From NCBI GenBank assembly GCA_017995215.1, contig JAGOJH010000004.1, forward strand, positions 1 to 60,037: DNA of 60,037 nucleotides, given 5' to 3'. This document shows, piece after piece, positions 27,167-36,479 of this stretch. The DNA is from Thermoclostridium sp. Lineage in GTDB: Bacteria > Bacillota > Clostridia > DSM-8532. How positions within the stretch are numbered: position 1 is the stretch's first letter; each line of letters begins with the position of its first letter. The notes beneath the pieces were generated by a model. That model searched no databases. It was given only the letters and a program-made list of their open reading frames with translations, and was not told the origin of the DNA. Made by a program: the position numbers and the translations under genes.

Positions 27167-28057
27167 ATGACAAAAGGACTACTTCTCTATAATCCCAAAT
27201 CCGGTGATCAGAGCATTCCGGCCAGGCTGGATTATATTATAGAAAGGTTCCAGGCCCATGACATACGCATGACGCCCTATCGGATGTTCCAGAATGATAG
27301 TGCCGCGGAAGACATTCTGGAACTGATTCGTTCGCAGCAGTATGATTTTATCCTTCTTTTCGGCGGTGATGGCAGCTTAAACTTTATGGTAAACCTGATA
27401 CTAAAAAATGGCATCAACCTGCCTCTTGGTGTTTTCCCGGGTGGAACCTGCAACGATTTTGCACGCAATATTGGAATGCCCTATGACCTTGAACCCTGGA
27501 TAGACATGGTGCTCGCCGGGAACACAAGGCACGTGGATGCAGGCTGTATCAACGATCATCATTATTTCATGGGAAACCTTGGAGGCGGTGTATTCGCAAA
27601 CGTTTCCTTCAATACGAATGCTGACCTGAAAAAAAACCTGGGGCCTGCAGCCTATTACCTGAAAGCGCTGGACCAGCTGCAGAAGATCGAGGAGTTTAAT
27701 CTTACCGTAGATATTGAAAACAACCACCTGGAGGAGAAAGTCATCCTGTTTCTGGTTCTGAATGGGAAGAATGTGGCGGGTTTTTCAAATTTTTTTAAGG
27801 AAGCAGATGTTGAAGACGGTCTGATCGATATCCTCCTGTTCAGGAATGCAAGACCCATGGAGCTGGCCGGTGTTTTCATGAAGATTATGGCCAACGAGCT
27901 GGCAGGCGACAAGCATATCATCCACCTGAGGGGGAAAGAGGCGCGCATCCAATCGGATATACAGCTTCAAATCAGCGTCGACGGTGAAAAAGGAACCGTA
28001 CTTCCCATCAAGGTACAATGCATCCATCCGGGTATAAAGATGTTTATTCCTTCTTAG
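27167..28057 (+). CDS. Diacylglycerol kinase family lipid kinase (YegS/BmrU-like)
   Basis: This 296-residue cytosolic or membrane-associated kinase has the DAGK catalytic domain in its N-terminal half: LLLYNPKSG, the nucleotide loop FGGDGSLNF near residue 65 and PGGTCNDFARN near 92, followed by a beta-sandwich C-terminal half with DGLIDILLF. Family members phosphorylate diacylglycerol or related lipids. The ATG at 27167 follows AGGAGGA by three to four bases. It diverges from the AAA+ gene and is followed by its own terminator. Confidence 0.92.
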   Translation: MTKGLLLYNPKSGDQSIPARLDYIIERFQAHDIRMTPYRMFQNDSAAEDILELIRSQQYDFILLFGGDGSLNFMVNLILKNGINLPLGVFPGGTCNDFARNIGMPYDLEPWIDMVLAGNTRHVDAGCINDHHYFMGNLGGGVFANVSFNTNADLKKNLGPAAYYLKALDQLQKIEEFNLTVDIENNHLEEKVILFLVLNGKNVAGFSNFFKEADVEDGLIDILLFRNARPMELAGVFMKIMANELAGDKHIIHLRGKEARIQSDIQLQISVDGEKGTVLPIKVQCIHPGIKMFIPS

Positions 28058-28140
28058 CTTCAGCCTGTTATCAAAGAAAGCTCAGTGGCCGGGGTGTATC
28101 AATGGAGCGTACACATCCGGTTTCTACACCTGAATCATGC

Positions 28141-28184
28141 AAAGCCGGATACTAATCATTCTATCAGCATCCGGCTTAATTTTT
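28141..28184 (+). terminator. Terminator of the lipid kinase gene
   Basis: AAGCCGGAT and ATCCGGCTT arms are followed by TAATTTTT. The same stem lies just past the convergent hflC stop. Confidence 0.82.
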
Positions 28185-28200
28185 CTGATAATCCCAGGCC

Positions 28201-29211
28201 TTAATCCTTCCGGTAGATGTATTTGGCAAATTCTGAATCCGGGCTGATAATGATGGTCGTATCACTGTCAATCACGTCCTTGTAAGTTTGCAGGGTTTGC
28301 CAGAAAGCATAGAATTCCGGGTCACGATTATACGCCTCGGCATAGATCTTCAAGGCTTCGGCATCCCCTTCACCGCGCAGCTTCTGAGCCTGCTCGTATG
28401 CTTTTGCCTCGATGATCGTAGCTTCCTTTTCAGCCTCGGAACGAATACTCTGCGCTTCCTTCATCCCTGCAGACCGGTATTCGGTGGCAACCGCCTGGCG
28501 CTCGGATCTCATCTGCTCGAAAATATTCTGATAGGTATCTTCGGGATATTCTGTTCGTTTTATGCGGACATCGGCAATCCTGATTCCCGAGGATTGAAGC
28601 ATACTATTTACATAATCCTTCACCCGGATCAGCATTACCTCTACATACTCCTTGTCGGTTACAAGCTTTGCTGCTTCTATCCGGCCAATTTCCTCACGGA
28701 GCTTTGAATAGATGTTTTCATCAATACGCTGGTGGGCAGTAGGTGTGTTGCCCATGTTTTGCATGAACAGCACCGGGTTGACAATCTCCCATTGCGCAAA
28801 ATTATCTAAAACAATGGTTTTCTTATCCAGCGTGAAAACCTCTTCCGGAGGCGTATCATAAGTGAGCAGCTGGTTGGAAAAGGCTTTTGTCTTCTGAATG
28901 AAGGGCAGTTTGAAGAATAAACCCTTGCCTTCCTGAATTTTAATGTTTTCATAATTCTTATCATGTCTTAAGGCTTCATAGGATGGATCAGACGAGTCAT
29001 CCGCGATCACACGGATAATCTTGTCAAACTGCGTGATGATCACCTGTTCACGCTCATCCACGCGAAAGGTAAAAAGGTTGAATATGATCAGCAATGCAAC
29101 AAAGCCGCCAATGATAAATGCGATGGTTTTGAAAAAACCCTTCATTTTTTCCTTGTCCAGCTCGGTGGCTTTTTTATTGTTCATGCCGCTGTATTGGCTG
29201 TTCTGTTCCAT
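28201..29211 (-). CDS. hflC: HflC-like SPFH-domain membrane protein
   Basis: This 336-residue protein has a cytosolic N-terminal stretch, one transmembrane helix (about 27-47) and an SPFH/band-7 domain (REQVIITQFDKIIRVI), followed by a long coiled coil (AEKEATIIEAKAYEQAQKLRGEGDAEALKIYAEAYNRDPEFYAFWQTLQTY), the HflC signature. HflC pairs with HflK in a large membrane complex that modulates the FtsH protease. The ATG at 29211 follows AGGAGG. It is downstream of hflK by 13 bases in one operon. Confidence 0.92.
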   Translation of the reverse strand: MEQNSQYSGMNNKKATELDKEKMKGFFKTIAFIIGGFVALLIIFNLFTFRVDEREQVIITQFDKIIRVIADDSSDPSYEALRHDKNYENIKIQEGKGLFFKLPFIQKTKAFSNQLLTYDTPPEEVFTLDKKTIVLDNFAQWEIVNPVLFMQNMGNTPTAHQRIDENIYSKLREEIGRIEAAKLVTDKEYVEVMLIRVKDYVNSMLQSSGIRIADVRIKRTEYPEDTYQNIFEQMRSERQAVATEYRSAGMKEAQSIRSEAEKEATIIEAKAYEQAQKLRGEGDAEALKIYAEAYNRDPEFYAFWQTLQTYKDVIDSDTTIIISPDSEFAKYIYRKD

Positions 29212-29224
29212 AAAATCAAACCTC

Positions 29225-30169
29225 CTAATCTATCGTTGAGCCGTTAATCGGCAGGAACTTCAAGGTGTTGTCGCCGCTGTCCATAATAAAAATTTTGGCG
29301 TTTGGAAGCACATCCTGCATGGTTTCCAGATACATTCTGGTGCGGGTTACCTCCTTGCCCAGTTCGTAATTATTTAATACCTGCTTGAAGTTTTCCACAT
29401 CACCCCGGGCTTCGGCAATGCGCTTTTCCTTATAGGCATTGGCCTGGTTCAACATTTCTGCTGCATTTCCCTCGGCAGCAGGAACAATTTCATTTTTACC
29501 TTTATTGGCCTCGTTAATAAACCTGTTTTTATCTTCCCTGGCCTTGATGACATCATTGAAGGCTTCCTCAACAGCGGTGGGAGCATAAACCGCCTGCAGG
29601 TAAACCTGTGTGATGTCCACCCCAATCTGATACTGGTTGCAGACCTCCTCCAGATCCTGCATGATTTTAGTTTGGATCAGATCCTTTTGATCGGTCAGAA
29701 CATCATCCATTGTGTGGTTGGCTACAACCCTGCGAATGGATGATTCAGCAGCGATGCGAAGTGTGTTCTCGGGATCGTCCACATTAAAAAGGTAATCCTT
29801 TACATTCACAATCCTGTATTGTACGACGGTCTCGGCATTGACAAGGTTTTCATCCCCTGAAATCATCAATGCTTCGTATGGATTCACCGTAAACTCAGAT
29901 TGTGTTCCGCCTCCCCCCACCGAAGTCGTTTGATAACCAAACTCCATGCTTCGCAGCACATCGCATTTCACAACTTCGGCCCTTTCTATGGGTGCGGGCA
30001 AATGCCATTTCAACCCCGCCTCGGTTTCAATTCTGACAAACCTGCCGAACCTGGTAATTACAGCCTGCTCGCCGCCATCGGATTTTAGCGTGTAAAAGCC
30101 CGTGGCAAGCCATAGCCCGGCTGCAACCAGTATCAGCAGCATAAATAAAGACTTTGACAATTTCTTCAT
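29225..30169 (-). CDS. hflK: HflK-like SPFH-domain membrane protein
   Basis: This 314-residue partner of HflC has an N-terminal transmembrane helix (about 8-28), the SPFH domain (GGEQAVITRFGRFVRIETEAGLKWHLPAPIE) and a C-terminal coiled coil (GNAAEMLNQANAYKEKRIAEARGDVENFKQVLNNYE). The ATG at 30169 is five bases after GGAGGGG; an ATG at 30190 lies upstream of this site. The glycine/proline-rich N-terminal tail of the E. coli protein is absent, as usual in Firmicutes. It lies 46 bases after trmFO and may be in the same transcript. Confidence 0.92.
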   Translation of the reverse strand: MKKLSKSLFMLLILVAAGLWLATGFYTLKSDGGEQAVITRFGRFVRIETEAGLKWHLPAPIERAEVVKCDVLRSMEFGYQTTSVGGGGTQSEFTVNPYEALMISGDENLVNAETVVQYRIVNVKDYLFNVDDPENTLRIAAESSIRRVVANHTMDDVLTDQKDLIQTKIMQDLEEVCNQYQIGVDITQVYLQAVYAPTAVEEAFNDVIKAREDKNRFINEANKGKNEIVPAAEGNAAEMLNQANAYKEKRIAEARGDVENFKQVLNNYELGKEVTRTRMYLETMQDVLPNAKIFIMDSGDNTLKFLPINGSTID

Positions 30170-30215
30170 TCTAACCCCTCCATCAATCAACTAAATGAAA
30201 ATACGTTTTATTCTC

Positions 30216-31556
30216 CTATTTGTCTTTAAGAGATTCGACAATTTCCAACGATTTATTTGCTGTCCGCAGATACTTCTCTCGCTTGTTTTGATGCGCTGCA
30301 GCCCTGCTGCGTTTTCCTTTTTCCTGATCACAGACACCTGAATCCAAAGTCATGATCCCATAGTTAATGTTCATTGGCTCAAAATGACCCATTGAAGATG
30401 TGGATACGTAATATGCCAATGCACCTACGGCCGTGCTGTTCGGAAACACAAGCTCACCTGAACCCATAGCAGCCCTGTAGGCATTGATTCCGGCAACCAG
30501 GCCTGATGCAGTTGATTCCACATATCCCTCCACCCCGGTAATCTGTCCGGCAAAGAACAGGTTATTCCGTTTTCTGTAGCGATATACGGGTGTAAGCAGC
30601 TTCGGTGAGTTGATAAAGGTATTGCGGTGCATGACGCCATATCGCGCAAATTCTGCCTCCTCCAGACCGGGAATCATCGAGAAAACCCTTTTCTGTTCTC
30701 CCCATTTCAGATGTGTCTGGAAGCCTACCAGGTTGTAAAGCGTGCCTTCCCGGTTGTCCTGCCTTAATTGCACCACAGAATAGGGTTCGATACCGGTATG
30801 CGGATTGGTAAGCCCCACGGGCTTCATCGGACCGTAACGCAGCGTGTCCATACCGCGCCTGGCCATGATCTCGATGGGCATGCATCCTTCAAAAATAAGC
30901 TTTTCTTCAAAATCATTCACAGGTGCCGACTCTGCCGTAACAAGGGCTTGAAAGAACTTCAGATACTCCTCCTTCGACAGCGGACAATTGATATAATCGT
31001 CAGCGCCTTTGTCATAACGCGATGCTGAAAAAGCTTTATTCATATTAATGGTTTCAGCCTTCACAATGGGCGCTGCCGCGTCAAAAAAGCCAAGAGCCTC
31101 CTGACCGATTATGCCGGCAATTTCTTCAGACAAAGCATCTGATGTCAGCGGGCCTGTAGCGATAATCGTGAACTGCTCGGGGTCTATTGCGGTTACTTCC
31201 CGTTCAATTACTTCGATATTCGGGTGGCTTCTGATTTTCGCTGTTACAGATTCTGAGAACTTTTCTCTGTCAACTGCCAGAGCACCGCCCGCTGGAACGG
31301 CGTTTTCATCGGCACATCGCATAACAAGCGATCTCATACGCCGTAATTCTTCTTTCAGAAGCCCCACAGCGTTTTCCAGCTGATTTGAACGCAGAGAATT
31401 GGAGCACACTAGCTCGGCGTATGTGTCAAGATGGTGTGCAGGCGATTTTTTCATGGGCTTCATTTCATATAACGAAACCAATCCTCCGCGCTGCGCGATC
31501 TGCCAGGCGGCCTCACAGCCGGCAAGCCCGGCACCGATAACATTAATTCTTTCCAA
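30216..31556 (-). CDS. trmFO: Methylenetetrahydrofolate--tRNA-(uracil-5-)-methyltransferase
   Basis: This FAD enzyme makes ribothymidine at position 54 of tRNAs with methylene-folate as carbon donor, the Firmicute alternative to TrmA. It has 446 residues from a TTG (31556) eight bases after GGAGG; the ATG at 31583 lies before that site. The FAD loop is [18 protein letters not shown], followed by [59 protein letters not shown] and [13 protein letters not shown]. In many Firmicutes it lies near topA, xerC or codY; here the neighbours are hflK/hflC. Confidence 0.96.
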   Translation of the reverse strand: MERINVIGAGLAGCEAAWQIAQRGGLVSLYEMKPMKKSPAHHLDTYAELVCSNSLRSNQLENAVGLLKEELRRMRSLVMRCADENAVPAGGALAVDREKFSESVTAKIRSHPNIEVIEREVTAIDPEQFTIIATGPLTSDALSEEIAGIIGQEALGFFDAAAPIVKAETINMNKAFSASRYDKGADDYINCPLSKEEYLKFFQALVTAESAPVNDFEEKLIFEGCMPIEIMARRGMDTLRYGPMKPVGLTNPHTGIEPYSVVQLRQDNREGTLYNLVGFQTHLKWGEQKRVFSMIPGLEEAEFARYGVMHRNTFINSPKLLTPVYRYRKRNNLFFAGQITGVEGYVESTASGLVAGINAYRAAMGSGELVFPNSTAVGALAYYVSTSSMGHFEPMNINYGIMTLDSGVCDQEKGKRSRAAAHQNKREKYLRTANKSLEIVESLKDK

Positions 31557-31585
31557 GAGATTTACCTCCTGATTATGATACATAT

Positions 31586-31617
31586 TGCAACCAAATCAGA
31601 CCTCTTTTCTGGTTGCA
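31586..31617. promoter_or_regulatory. Inverted repeat upstream of trmFO
   Basis: Perfect 8-bp arms TGCAACCA and TGGTTGCA are 16 bases apart, directly upstream of the trmFO ribosome site. It could be an operator or a 5' RNA hairpin. The rest of the 31.6-31.9 kb gap shows nothing firm. Confidence 0.35.
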
Positions 31618-31951
31618 CTTTCTTCTGTAAAAGACGTCTTTGCTGCTTCATTACAGCCTTTATGTTAAGAACGCTTGAACCGACTTTTCAAAGCCGATCC
31701 ACATTGTATTCCTTATATCCATTGTAACGTTTTATAGCGATGAACAAAAGATAATTTTATATTTGTCACTGTTCTATCAGTTTATTGTAAGCTATTTTCG
31801 TATGTCAGATAGGACATGGAAATAGAAAAAGGAAATATTAAGAAAATTACAGGAATTAAGAAGATCGCTTATGAAGAACGTATAATTTTTAATACTGTTC
31901 TAATAATTCTGTGCTATACTAACCAGAAATCCTGATATTAATGGAGGCATT

Positions 31952-32548
31952 ATGCTGTTAAAGTTATTCATATTGGCGTTAATCGGGGGCTTTATTGGTT
32001 GGGTTACCAACATGATTGCCGTAAAAATGCTGTTCCGCCCGATGAACCCGGTGAAGCTGCCCTTTGGATTTAAGCTTCAGGGGTTGCTGCCGGCGAGGAA
32101 AAAGGATTTGGCTGAATCCATCGGCAAGGTAATTGAAAGCAAGCTTTTAAAGCCTGAAGAGCTATTGGGAAGCCTGGTTCAGGATAAGGATATCGAACAC
32201 CTGAAGAACTCAATTGTCTTAAATGTTGTGAAAATCCTCAAAGACAAGTTTCCAGCCTTTCTGCACGGTTTCACCGATAAAACCATTAAAAAACAGCTGG
32301 AGTTGTTCATGGCCAAGGATGGGGATCGCTATATTCGTGACATGATTGGCAATATGGTAACCCACGCCACCGAGAACCTGGCCATTTCGGATAAGGTTGC
32401 CGAAAAAATTGAATCCCTGGATCTGGTTTCGTTTGAAGGCATTGTCATTGGGGTGGTCAATAATGAATTGCGTTTCATTGAATACCTGGGCGCGATTCTG
32501 GGTTTTCTAATCGGAATTTTACAGGGCCTTGTCATGCTGCTGATGTAA
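31952..32548 (+). CDS. DUF445 family membrane protein
   Basis: This 198-residue protein has an N-terminal transmembrane segment with the DUF445 signature GGFIGWVTNMIAVKMLFRP, then KLPFGFKLQGLLPARKKDLAESIG, a soluble helical middle and a C-terminal transmembrane helix (FIEYLGAILGFLIGILQGLVMLL). It is about half the length of Bacillus YheB. The function of the family is not established. The ATG at 31952 follows GGAGG. It diverges from trmFO and ends before a terminator hairpin. Confidence 0.9.
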   Translation: MLLKLFILALIGGFIGWVTNMIAVKMLFRPMNPVKLPFGFKLQGLLPARKKDLAESIGKVIESKLLKPEELLGSLVQDKDIEHLKNSIVLNVVKILKDKFPAFLHGFTDKTIKKQLELFMAKDGDRYIRDMIGNMVTHATENLAISDKVAEKIESLDLVSFEGIVIGVVNNELRFIEYLGAILGFLIGILQGLVMLLM

Positions 32549-32577
32549 CACGCTAATATGCCCTGAATAGGAACAGA

Positions 32578-32620
32578 AAGAAAGCGGCATTCCTTTACTG
32601 CTGGGAATGTCGCTTTATAT
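32578..32620. terminator. Terminator hairpin between DUF445 gene and second ABC operon
   Basis: AAAGCGGCATTCC and GGGAATGTCGCTTT form a long stem with one G-U; a T/A-rich tail follows. It can serve both converging genes. Confidence 0.72.
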
Positions 32621-32650
32621 TATTTGCTTGCTACCCGTTATTTTCGGGTT

Positions 32651-33640
32651 TTATTTTTTTACAGCCTTTTCTGCGAAGGTATTATCTACAAGCTTGTCAA
32701 AGGGTGCAAGCTCCTTCAGTTCTCCAGCTGTCTGCATCACCAGCTGCAGCTTCATGAAAGCTTCTTCCTTCATATCAGGCATCTTATTCCACGTATCCTG
32801 TGTTTTATAACGGTTCACAATCATCTCCAGCAGCTCCATGTCGTTATCCGGAAATGCTCCCTTCAGGGCCTCTGCCACTTCCTTGTTGCTGTGGTTTTCA
32901 ACCCATTGCTGGCCTTTGTATACTGCATTTGTAAAGGCCTGGATGATATCCGGATTCTTCTCCATGTAGCTCTTCTTTGCATAATAGGCCGTATAAGGTA
33001 TTTCTCCGCTTTCAGCTCCGATGGATGCTACGATATGACCCGTGCCTTCCCTTTCAAAGGTCGATGCAACCGGTTCAAACAAGGTTACAAAATCTCCCTG
33101 TCCAGACAGGAATGCTCCGCCCATGAGTGCAAATTGCACTGAGGTATCCACTTCCACATCCTTGCCGGGAATGAGATTATTAAGCTTCAGTACATATTCC
33201 AGCGTCATTTCAGGCACTCCGCCCTTTCTGCCGCCGATGATGTATTTCTGCCTCACATCCTCCCAATTAAAATCAGGCATAGCTTCCCTGCCAACCAGGA
33301 AGGAGCCGTCACGCTTTGTCAGCTGTGCAAACACAACACCATAATCTTCCTTTCCTTCGTTGTACACATAGATGCAAGCTTCCGGTCCTGAAAAGCCGAT
33401 ATCTGCCTGACCCGATAATACCGCAGTCATCACCTTGTCAGCACCTGCACCATTCACCAGTGTAACCTTTAACCCTTCCTCCTCAAAAAAACCCTTACTG
33501 ATGGCCACATACTGCGGTGCGTAAAAGATGGAATGGGTTACTTCACACAGGGTGATTTCCTTTAGTTCCTTTGTACTGCAACCTGGTAAAAGCATAAACA
33601 AAACCAGGGCTAATACGAGTATGATTCGGATCCATTTCAT
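32651..33640 (-). CDS. ABC transporter substrate-binding lipoprotein, NMT1/SsuA type
   Basis: This 329-residue solute receptor begins with a lipoprotein signal peptide (MKWIRIILVLALVLFMLLPGC; lipobox LPGC). The mature protein reads like NMT1/THI5 or SsuA: EVTHSIFYAPQYVAISKGFFEEEGLKVTLVNGAGADKVMTAVLSGQADIGFSGPEA. The SIFYAPQYVA entry is typical for receptors of sulfonates, nitrate or pyrimidine precursors. The ATG at 33640 follows G7; an ATG at 33658 has no site. It is the last gene of the operon, after the ATPase and the permease, the reverse of the first importer. The substrate is not determinable. Confidence 0.92.
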   Translation of the reverse strand: MKWIRIILVLALVLFMLLPGCSTKELKEITLCEVTHSIFYAPQYVAISKGFFEEEGLKVTLVNGAGADKVMTAVLSGQADIGFSGPEACIYVYNEGKEDYGVVFAQLTKRDGSFLVGREAMPDFNWEDVRQKYIIGGRKGGVPEMTLEYVLKLNNLIPGKDVEVDTSVQFALMGGAFLSGQGDFVTLFEPVASTFEREGTGHIVASIGAESGEIPYTAYYAKKSYMEKNPDIIQAFTNAVYKGQQWVENHSNKEVAEALKGAFPDNDMELLEMIVNRYKTQDTWNKMPDMKEEAFMKLQLVMQTAGELKELAPFDKLVDNTFAEKAVKK

Positions 33641-33684
33641 AACTTCATTCCCCCCCAATGGAACTCATTCGTTGTAAAAACAGC

Positions 33685-34488
33685 TTAATAGTTTTTACTG
33701 ATCGCTTTTCCAAGAAGCTGAACCCCGAAATACATCAATGCAGCTAAAACAGACAAAATCAGTACGCTGGTCATTACTAAATCCAGCTGGAAAACCTGAC
33801 CGCCATATACGATTAAATAGCCCAGCCCGGCCCGTGAAACAAGAAACTCACCCACAATAACACCTACCCAGGATAATCCCACATTCACCTTTAATGCATT
33901 CATCATCACGGGAAAGGACGAAGGAAGGATGACCTTTGTTAAAACTTGTCGTCGAGTCGCCCCTAAGCTTAGTACAAGCCGGATTTTTTCCGAATCGGCT
34001 TCCTGGAAGCCCGTGTATACCTCCAATACGGTAACTATCAGAGATACAGTCAGTGCCACGGAAATGATTGATAACGGACCCGCACCAAGCCAAACGATGA
34101 ATACAGGGCCCAGTGCAATTTTCGGCAAAGCGTTTGCGACCACCAGATAGGGTTCCAAAACCTTTGAAACAGTCTCTGAAGTCCATAAAACGACGGCAAT
34201 CACTATCCCCATTATGGTTCCAAGCACAAAGCCGACAATGGTTTCCCACAGTGTGGTTAAAACATGCTCATAAATGCTGCCGTCAGCAGTCAACCGTGCA
34301 ATGGTATTGATCATTCTGACAGGGCTTGAGAAGATGAAAGGATCCATCCATTTTAACCGGGTTGCTATTTCCCACAGGATAAAAAACACAAACAGCAATA
34401 ATATGCGCAAACTGAGAATCATTCTTTTTTGCGCCTTCACCTTTCTCAAATATTCAAGCTGTTCTCTGGACGCGTCTTCAGGAGACAT
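33685..34488 (-). CDS. ABC transporter permease, SsuC type
   Basis: This 267-residue membrane subunit has about six transmembrane segments and the cytosolic EAA-like loop (LSLGATRRQVLTKVILPSSFPVMMNALKVNVGLSWVGVIVGEFL). The short N-terminal tail MSPEDASREQ is conventional, unlike that of the first importer. The ATG at 34488 overlaps the end of the ATPase gene by 11 bases; GGAAGGAG lies ten bases upstream. It couples ATP hydrolysis to solute entry with its neighbours. Confidence 0.93.
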   Translation of the reverse strand: MSPEDASREQLEYLRKVKAQKRMILSLRILLLFVFFILWEIATRLKWMDPFIFSSPVRMINTIARLTADGSIYEHVLTTLWETIVGFVLGTIMGIVIAVVLWTSETVSKVLEPYLVVANALPKIALGPVFIVWLGAGPLSIISVALTVSLIVTVLEVYTGFQEADSEKIRLVLSLGATRRQVLTKVILPSSFPVMMNALKVNVGLSWVGVIVGEFLVSRAGLGYLIVYGGQVFQLDLVMTSVLILSVLAALMYFGVQLLGKAISKNY

Positions 34489-35248
34489 GGATATCCAACT
34501 CCTTCCACACCTGATTGAAATACCCACGGAATTCCGGAGCCTCTCTTGATTGCAGCGGAGTGCGATCTTTCATGTCAAACTGAATGTCCATAACCAGCTT
34601 AATCTCTCCAGGTCTTTTTGATAGAACGTATAGACGTTCTGACATGCTTATGGCTTCTGCAATATCGTGAGTGACCATTACAGCTGTCTTCCCCTCAGAT
34701 TTTATAATACGGTAGATATCGTCATTCACAGCCAAACGGGTCTGGTAATCCAATGCTGAGAATGCTTCATCCAGCAGCAGGATATCAGGGTTCACGGCAA
34801 GTGTACGGATAAGCGCCGCTCTTTGCCGCATACCGCCCGATAGCTGTGATGGCCGGTGATCTCTGAAGGATGACAGACCATATTTCGTTAACAAATGCTC
34901 TACATCCTGAATTCTGTCTGGTGTCAGCTGGTTTTGAATCTCAAGCCCCAAAAGGGTGTTTTTGTATATCGTGCGCCATTCAAAAAGGCTGTCTCTTTGA
35001 AGCATATAACCGATTTTCGGGTTAACCCCCCGGAGGGGCTCGCCAAATATTTTAATATTTCCATTGGAGGGTGCCAGCAAACCGGCGATAATGGACAACA
35101 ATGTTGATTTTCCACAGCCACTGGGGCCAACAATTCCGATAAACTCTCCTTCCCGGGCCTCCAGTGATATATCCCTCAGGGCACAGACTTCACCGCCCGG
35201 GGTATGATAGCATTTTGAGATGTTTTCTATTTTCACTGCAGGTTCCAT
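34478..35248 (-). CDS. ABC transporter ATP-binding protein, SsuB/TauB type
   Basis: This 256-residue ATPase has Walker A (GPSGCGKSTLL), Q-loop (MLQRDSLFEW), signature LSGGMRQRAALIRTLAVNPDILLLDEAFSALD and MVTHDIAEA. It is the first gene of the second importer operon and overlaps the permease gene. The ATG at 35248 is five bases after GGGAGG; the ATG at 35290 has no site. A run of seven-base repeats lies in the leader region upstream. Confidence 0.93.
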   Translation of the reverse strand: MEPAVKIENISKCYHTPGGEVCALRDISLEAREGEFIGIVGPSGCGKSTLLSIIAGLLAPSNGNIKIFGEPLRGVNPKIGYMLQRDSLFEWRTIYKNTLLGLEIQNQLTPDRIQDVEHLLTKYGLSSFRDHRPSQLSGGMRQRAALIRTLAVNPDILLLDEAFSALDYQTRLAVNDDIYRIIKSEGKTAVMVTHDIAEAISMSERLYVLSKRPGEIKLVMDIQFDMKDRTPLQSREAPEFRGYFNQVWKELDIHVS

Positions 35249-35330
35249 GGCTTCCTCCCGTTCAGGATACACTGACAGTATATGCGTCATCCTGTGGTGG
35301 GGTTCCCTTGAAGAAAACAGAGGCTGGAAG

Positions 35331-35358
35331 CTAGAGATTAGAAGTTAGAGGTTAAAAG
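35331..35358. repeat. Four degenerate seven-base tandem units
   Basis: AGCTAGA, GATTAGA, AGTTAGA and GGTTAAA follow each other without gaps between the second ABC operon and the MoxR gene. Confidence 0.55.
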
Positions 35359-35433
35359 CAACCATTTATCACTTTAAACAATGTGGAGGTTCTTTTATAA
35401 TCAGAAGAAAGCTGTGTATAACGGACATAATAG

Positions 35434-35462
35434 TTGTTCTGTTTTGGAAATTATAGTATAAT
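35434..35462 (+). promoter_or_regulatory. Promoter of the MoxR-DUF58-TgpA operon
   Basis: TTGTTC (35434-35439) and TATAAT (35457-35462) have a 17-base spacer, about 40 bases before the MoxR start codon. Confidence 0.68.
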
Positions 35463-35505
35463 TCATACCATGCGGACACCATAATCTGCACAAGGAGATC
35501 AAACA

Positions 35506-36435
35506 ATGAATATACTTGTTACAAAGCTGATTGAGAATATGGAAAAAATCATTATTGGCAAAAGAACCGTGCTGGAGACTCTTCTTACCGCGCTGCTCTG
35601 CGAGGGTCATGTTTTAATTGAAGATGTGCCTGGTGTTGGTAAAACACAGATGGTTGCTGCCCTGGCCCGCTCGGTAAACGGTGTGTTCCATCGAGTACAG
35701 TTCACACCCGATGTCATGCCATCAGACATCATGGGCTTTTCCATGTTCAACCCTGCCACAAGAGAGTTTGAATATCGCGAGGGTGCCGCAGTATGTAATT
35801 TTCTGCTTGCCGACGAGGTGAACAGAAGCTCGCCCAAAACCCAGTCCAGCCTGCTGGAAATCATGGAGGAATTTCAGGTTACGGTGGATGGAAAAACCTA
35901 CCCTCTCCCCCGGCCCTTTATGGTCATGGCAACCCAAAACCCCATTGAAAGCTTTGGAACCTATCCTTTACCGGAAGCGCAGCTGGATAGGTTTTTTTTG
36001 AAACTGACCATTGGTTACCCCGCTAAAAGCCAGGAGAGCGAAATTCTCGATCGCTATGGCAGCAACAACCCCATTAAAACATTGGAGCCTGTTTTATCGC
36101 TCACCGATATCCTAACACTACAGGAGCAGGTGAAAGGCGTTCACGTGGAAGAAGCGCTGAAAGGATATATCGTCGATATCATTGAGCAAACGCGTAAAAG
36201 TGAGTTTGTTGCTCTTGGTGCAAGCCCCCGGGGCAGCCTCAACCTTTACCGTGCTGCAAAAGCCCATGCTTTTATCCGCGGCAGAGACTACATCCTTCCC
36301 GACGATATACAGGAAATGAGCATTCTGGTCTTACCCCACAGGCTGCTGATAAACTCCGAGGCCCGGATGAAGGGCATGACTGCTGAGGACATAGTTACAC
36401 AGGCAGTTTCAAGGGTTCAGGTACCTGTTTTTTGA
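35506..36435 (+). CDS. MoxR family AAA+ ATPase
   Basis: This 309-residue ATPase has Walker A (GVPGVGKTQMV), Walker B (LLADEVNRSSPKTQSSLLEIMEE), sensor 1 (MATQNPIESFGTYPLPEAQLDRF) and sensor 2 (GASPRGSLNLYRAAKAHA). MoxR proteins act as chaperone-like ATPases for the assembly of metal or envelope complexes and are typically encoded beside DUF58 and VWA proteins, as here. The ATG at 35506 follows AAGGAG. The downstream DUF58 gene begins 45 bases after the stop. Confidence 0.95.
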   Translation: MNILVTKLIENMEKIIIGKRTVLETLLTALLCEGHVLIEDVPGVGKTQMVAALARSVNGVFHRVQFTPDVMPSDIMGFSMFNPATREFEYREGAAVCNFLLADEVNRSSPKTQSSLLEIMEEFQVTVDGKTYPLPRPFMVMATQNPIESFGTYPLPEAQLDRFFLKLTIGYPAKSQESEILDRYGSNNPIKTLEPVLSLTDILTLQEQVKGVHVEEALKGYIVDIIEQTRKSEFVALGASPRGSLNLYRAAKAHAFIRGRDYILPDDIQEMSILVLPHRLLINSEARMKGMTAEDIVTQAVSRVQVPVF

Positions 36436-36479
36436 GTTCAGCTTGTTGCGCGAATCAGTTCAATAAGAGGAGCTTTACA

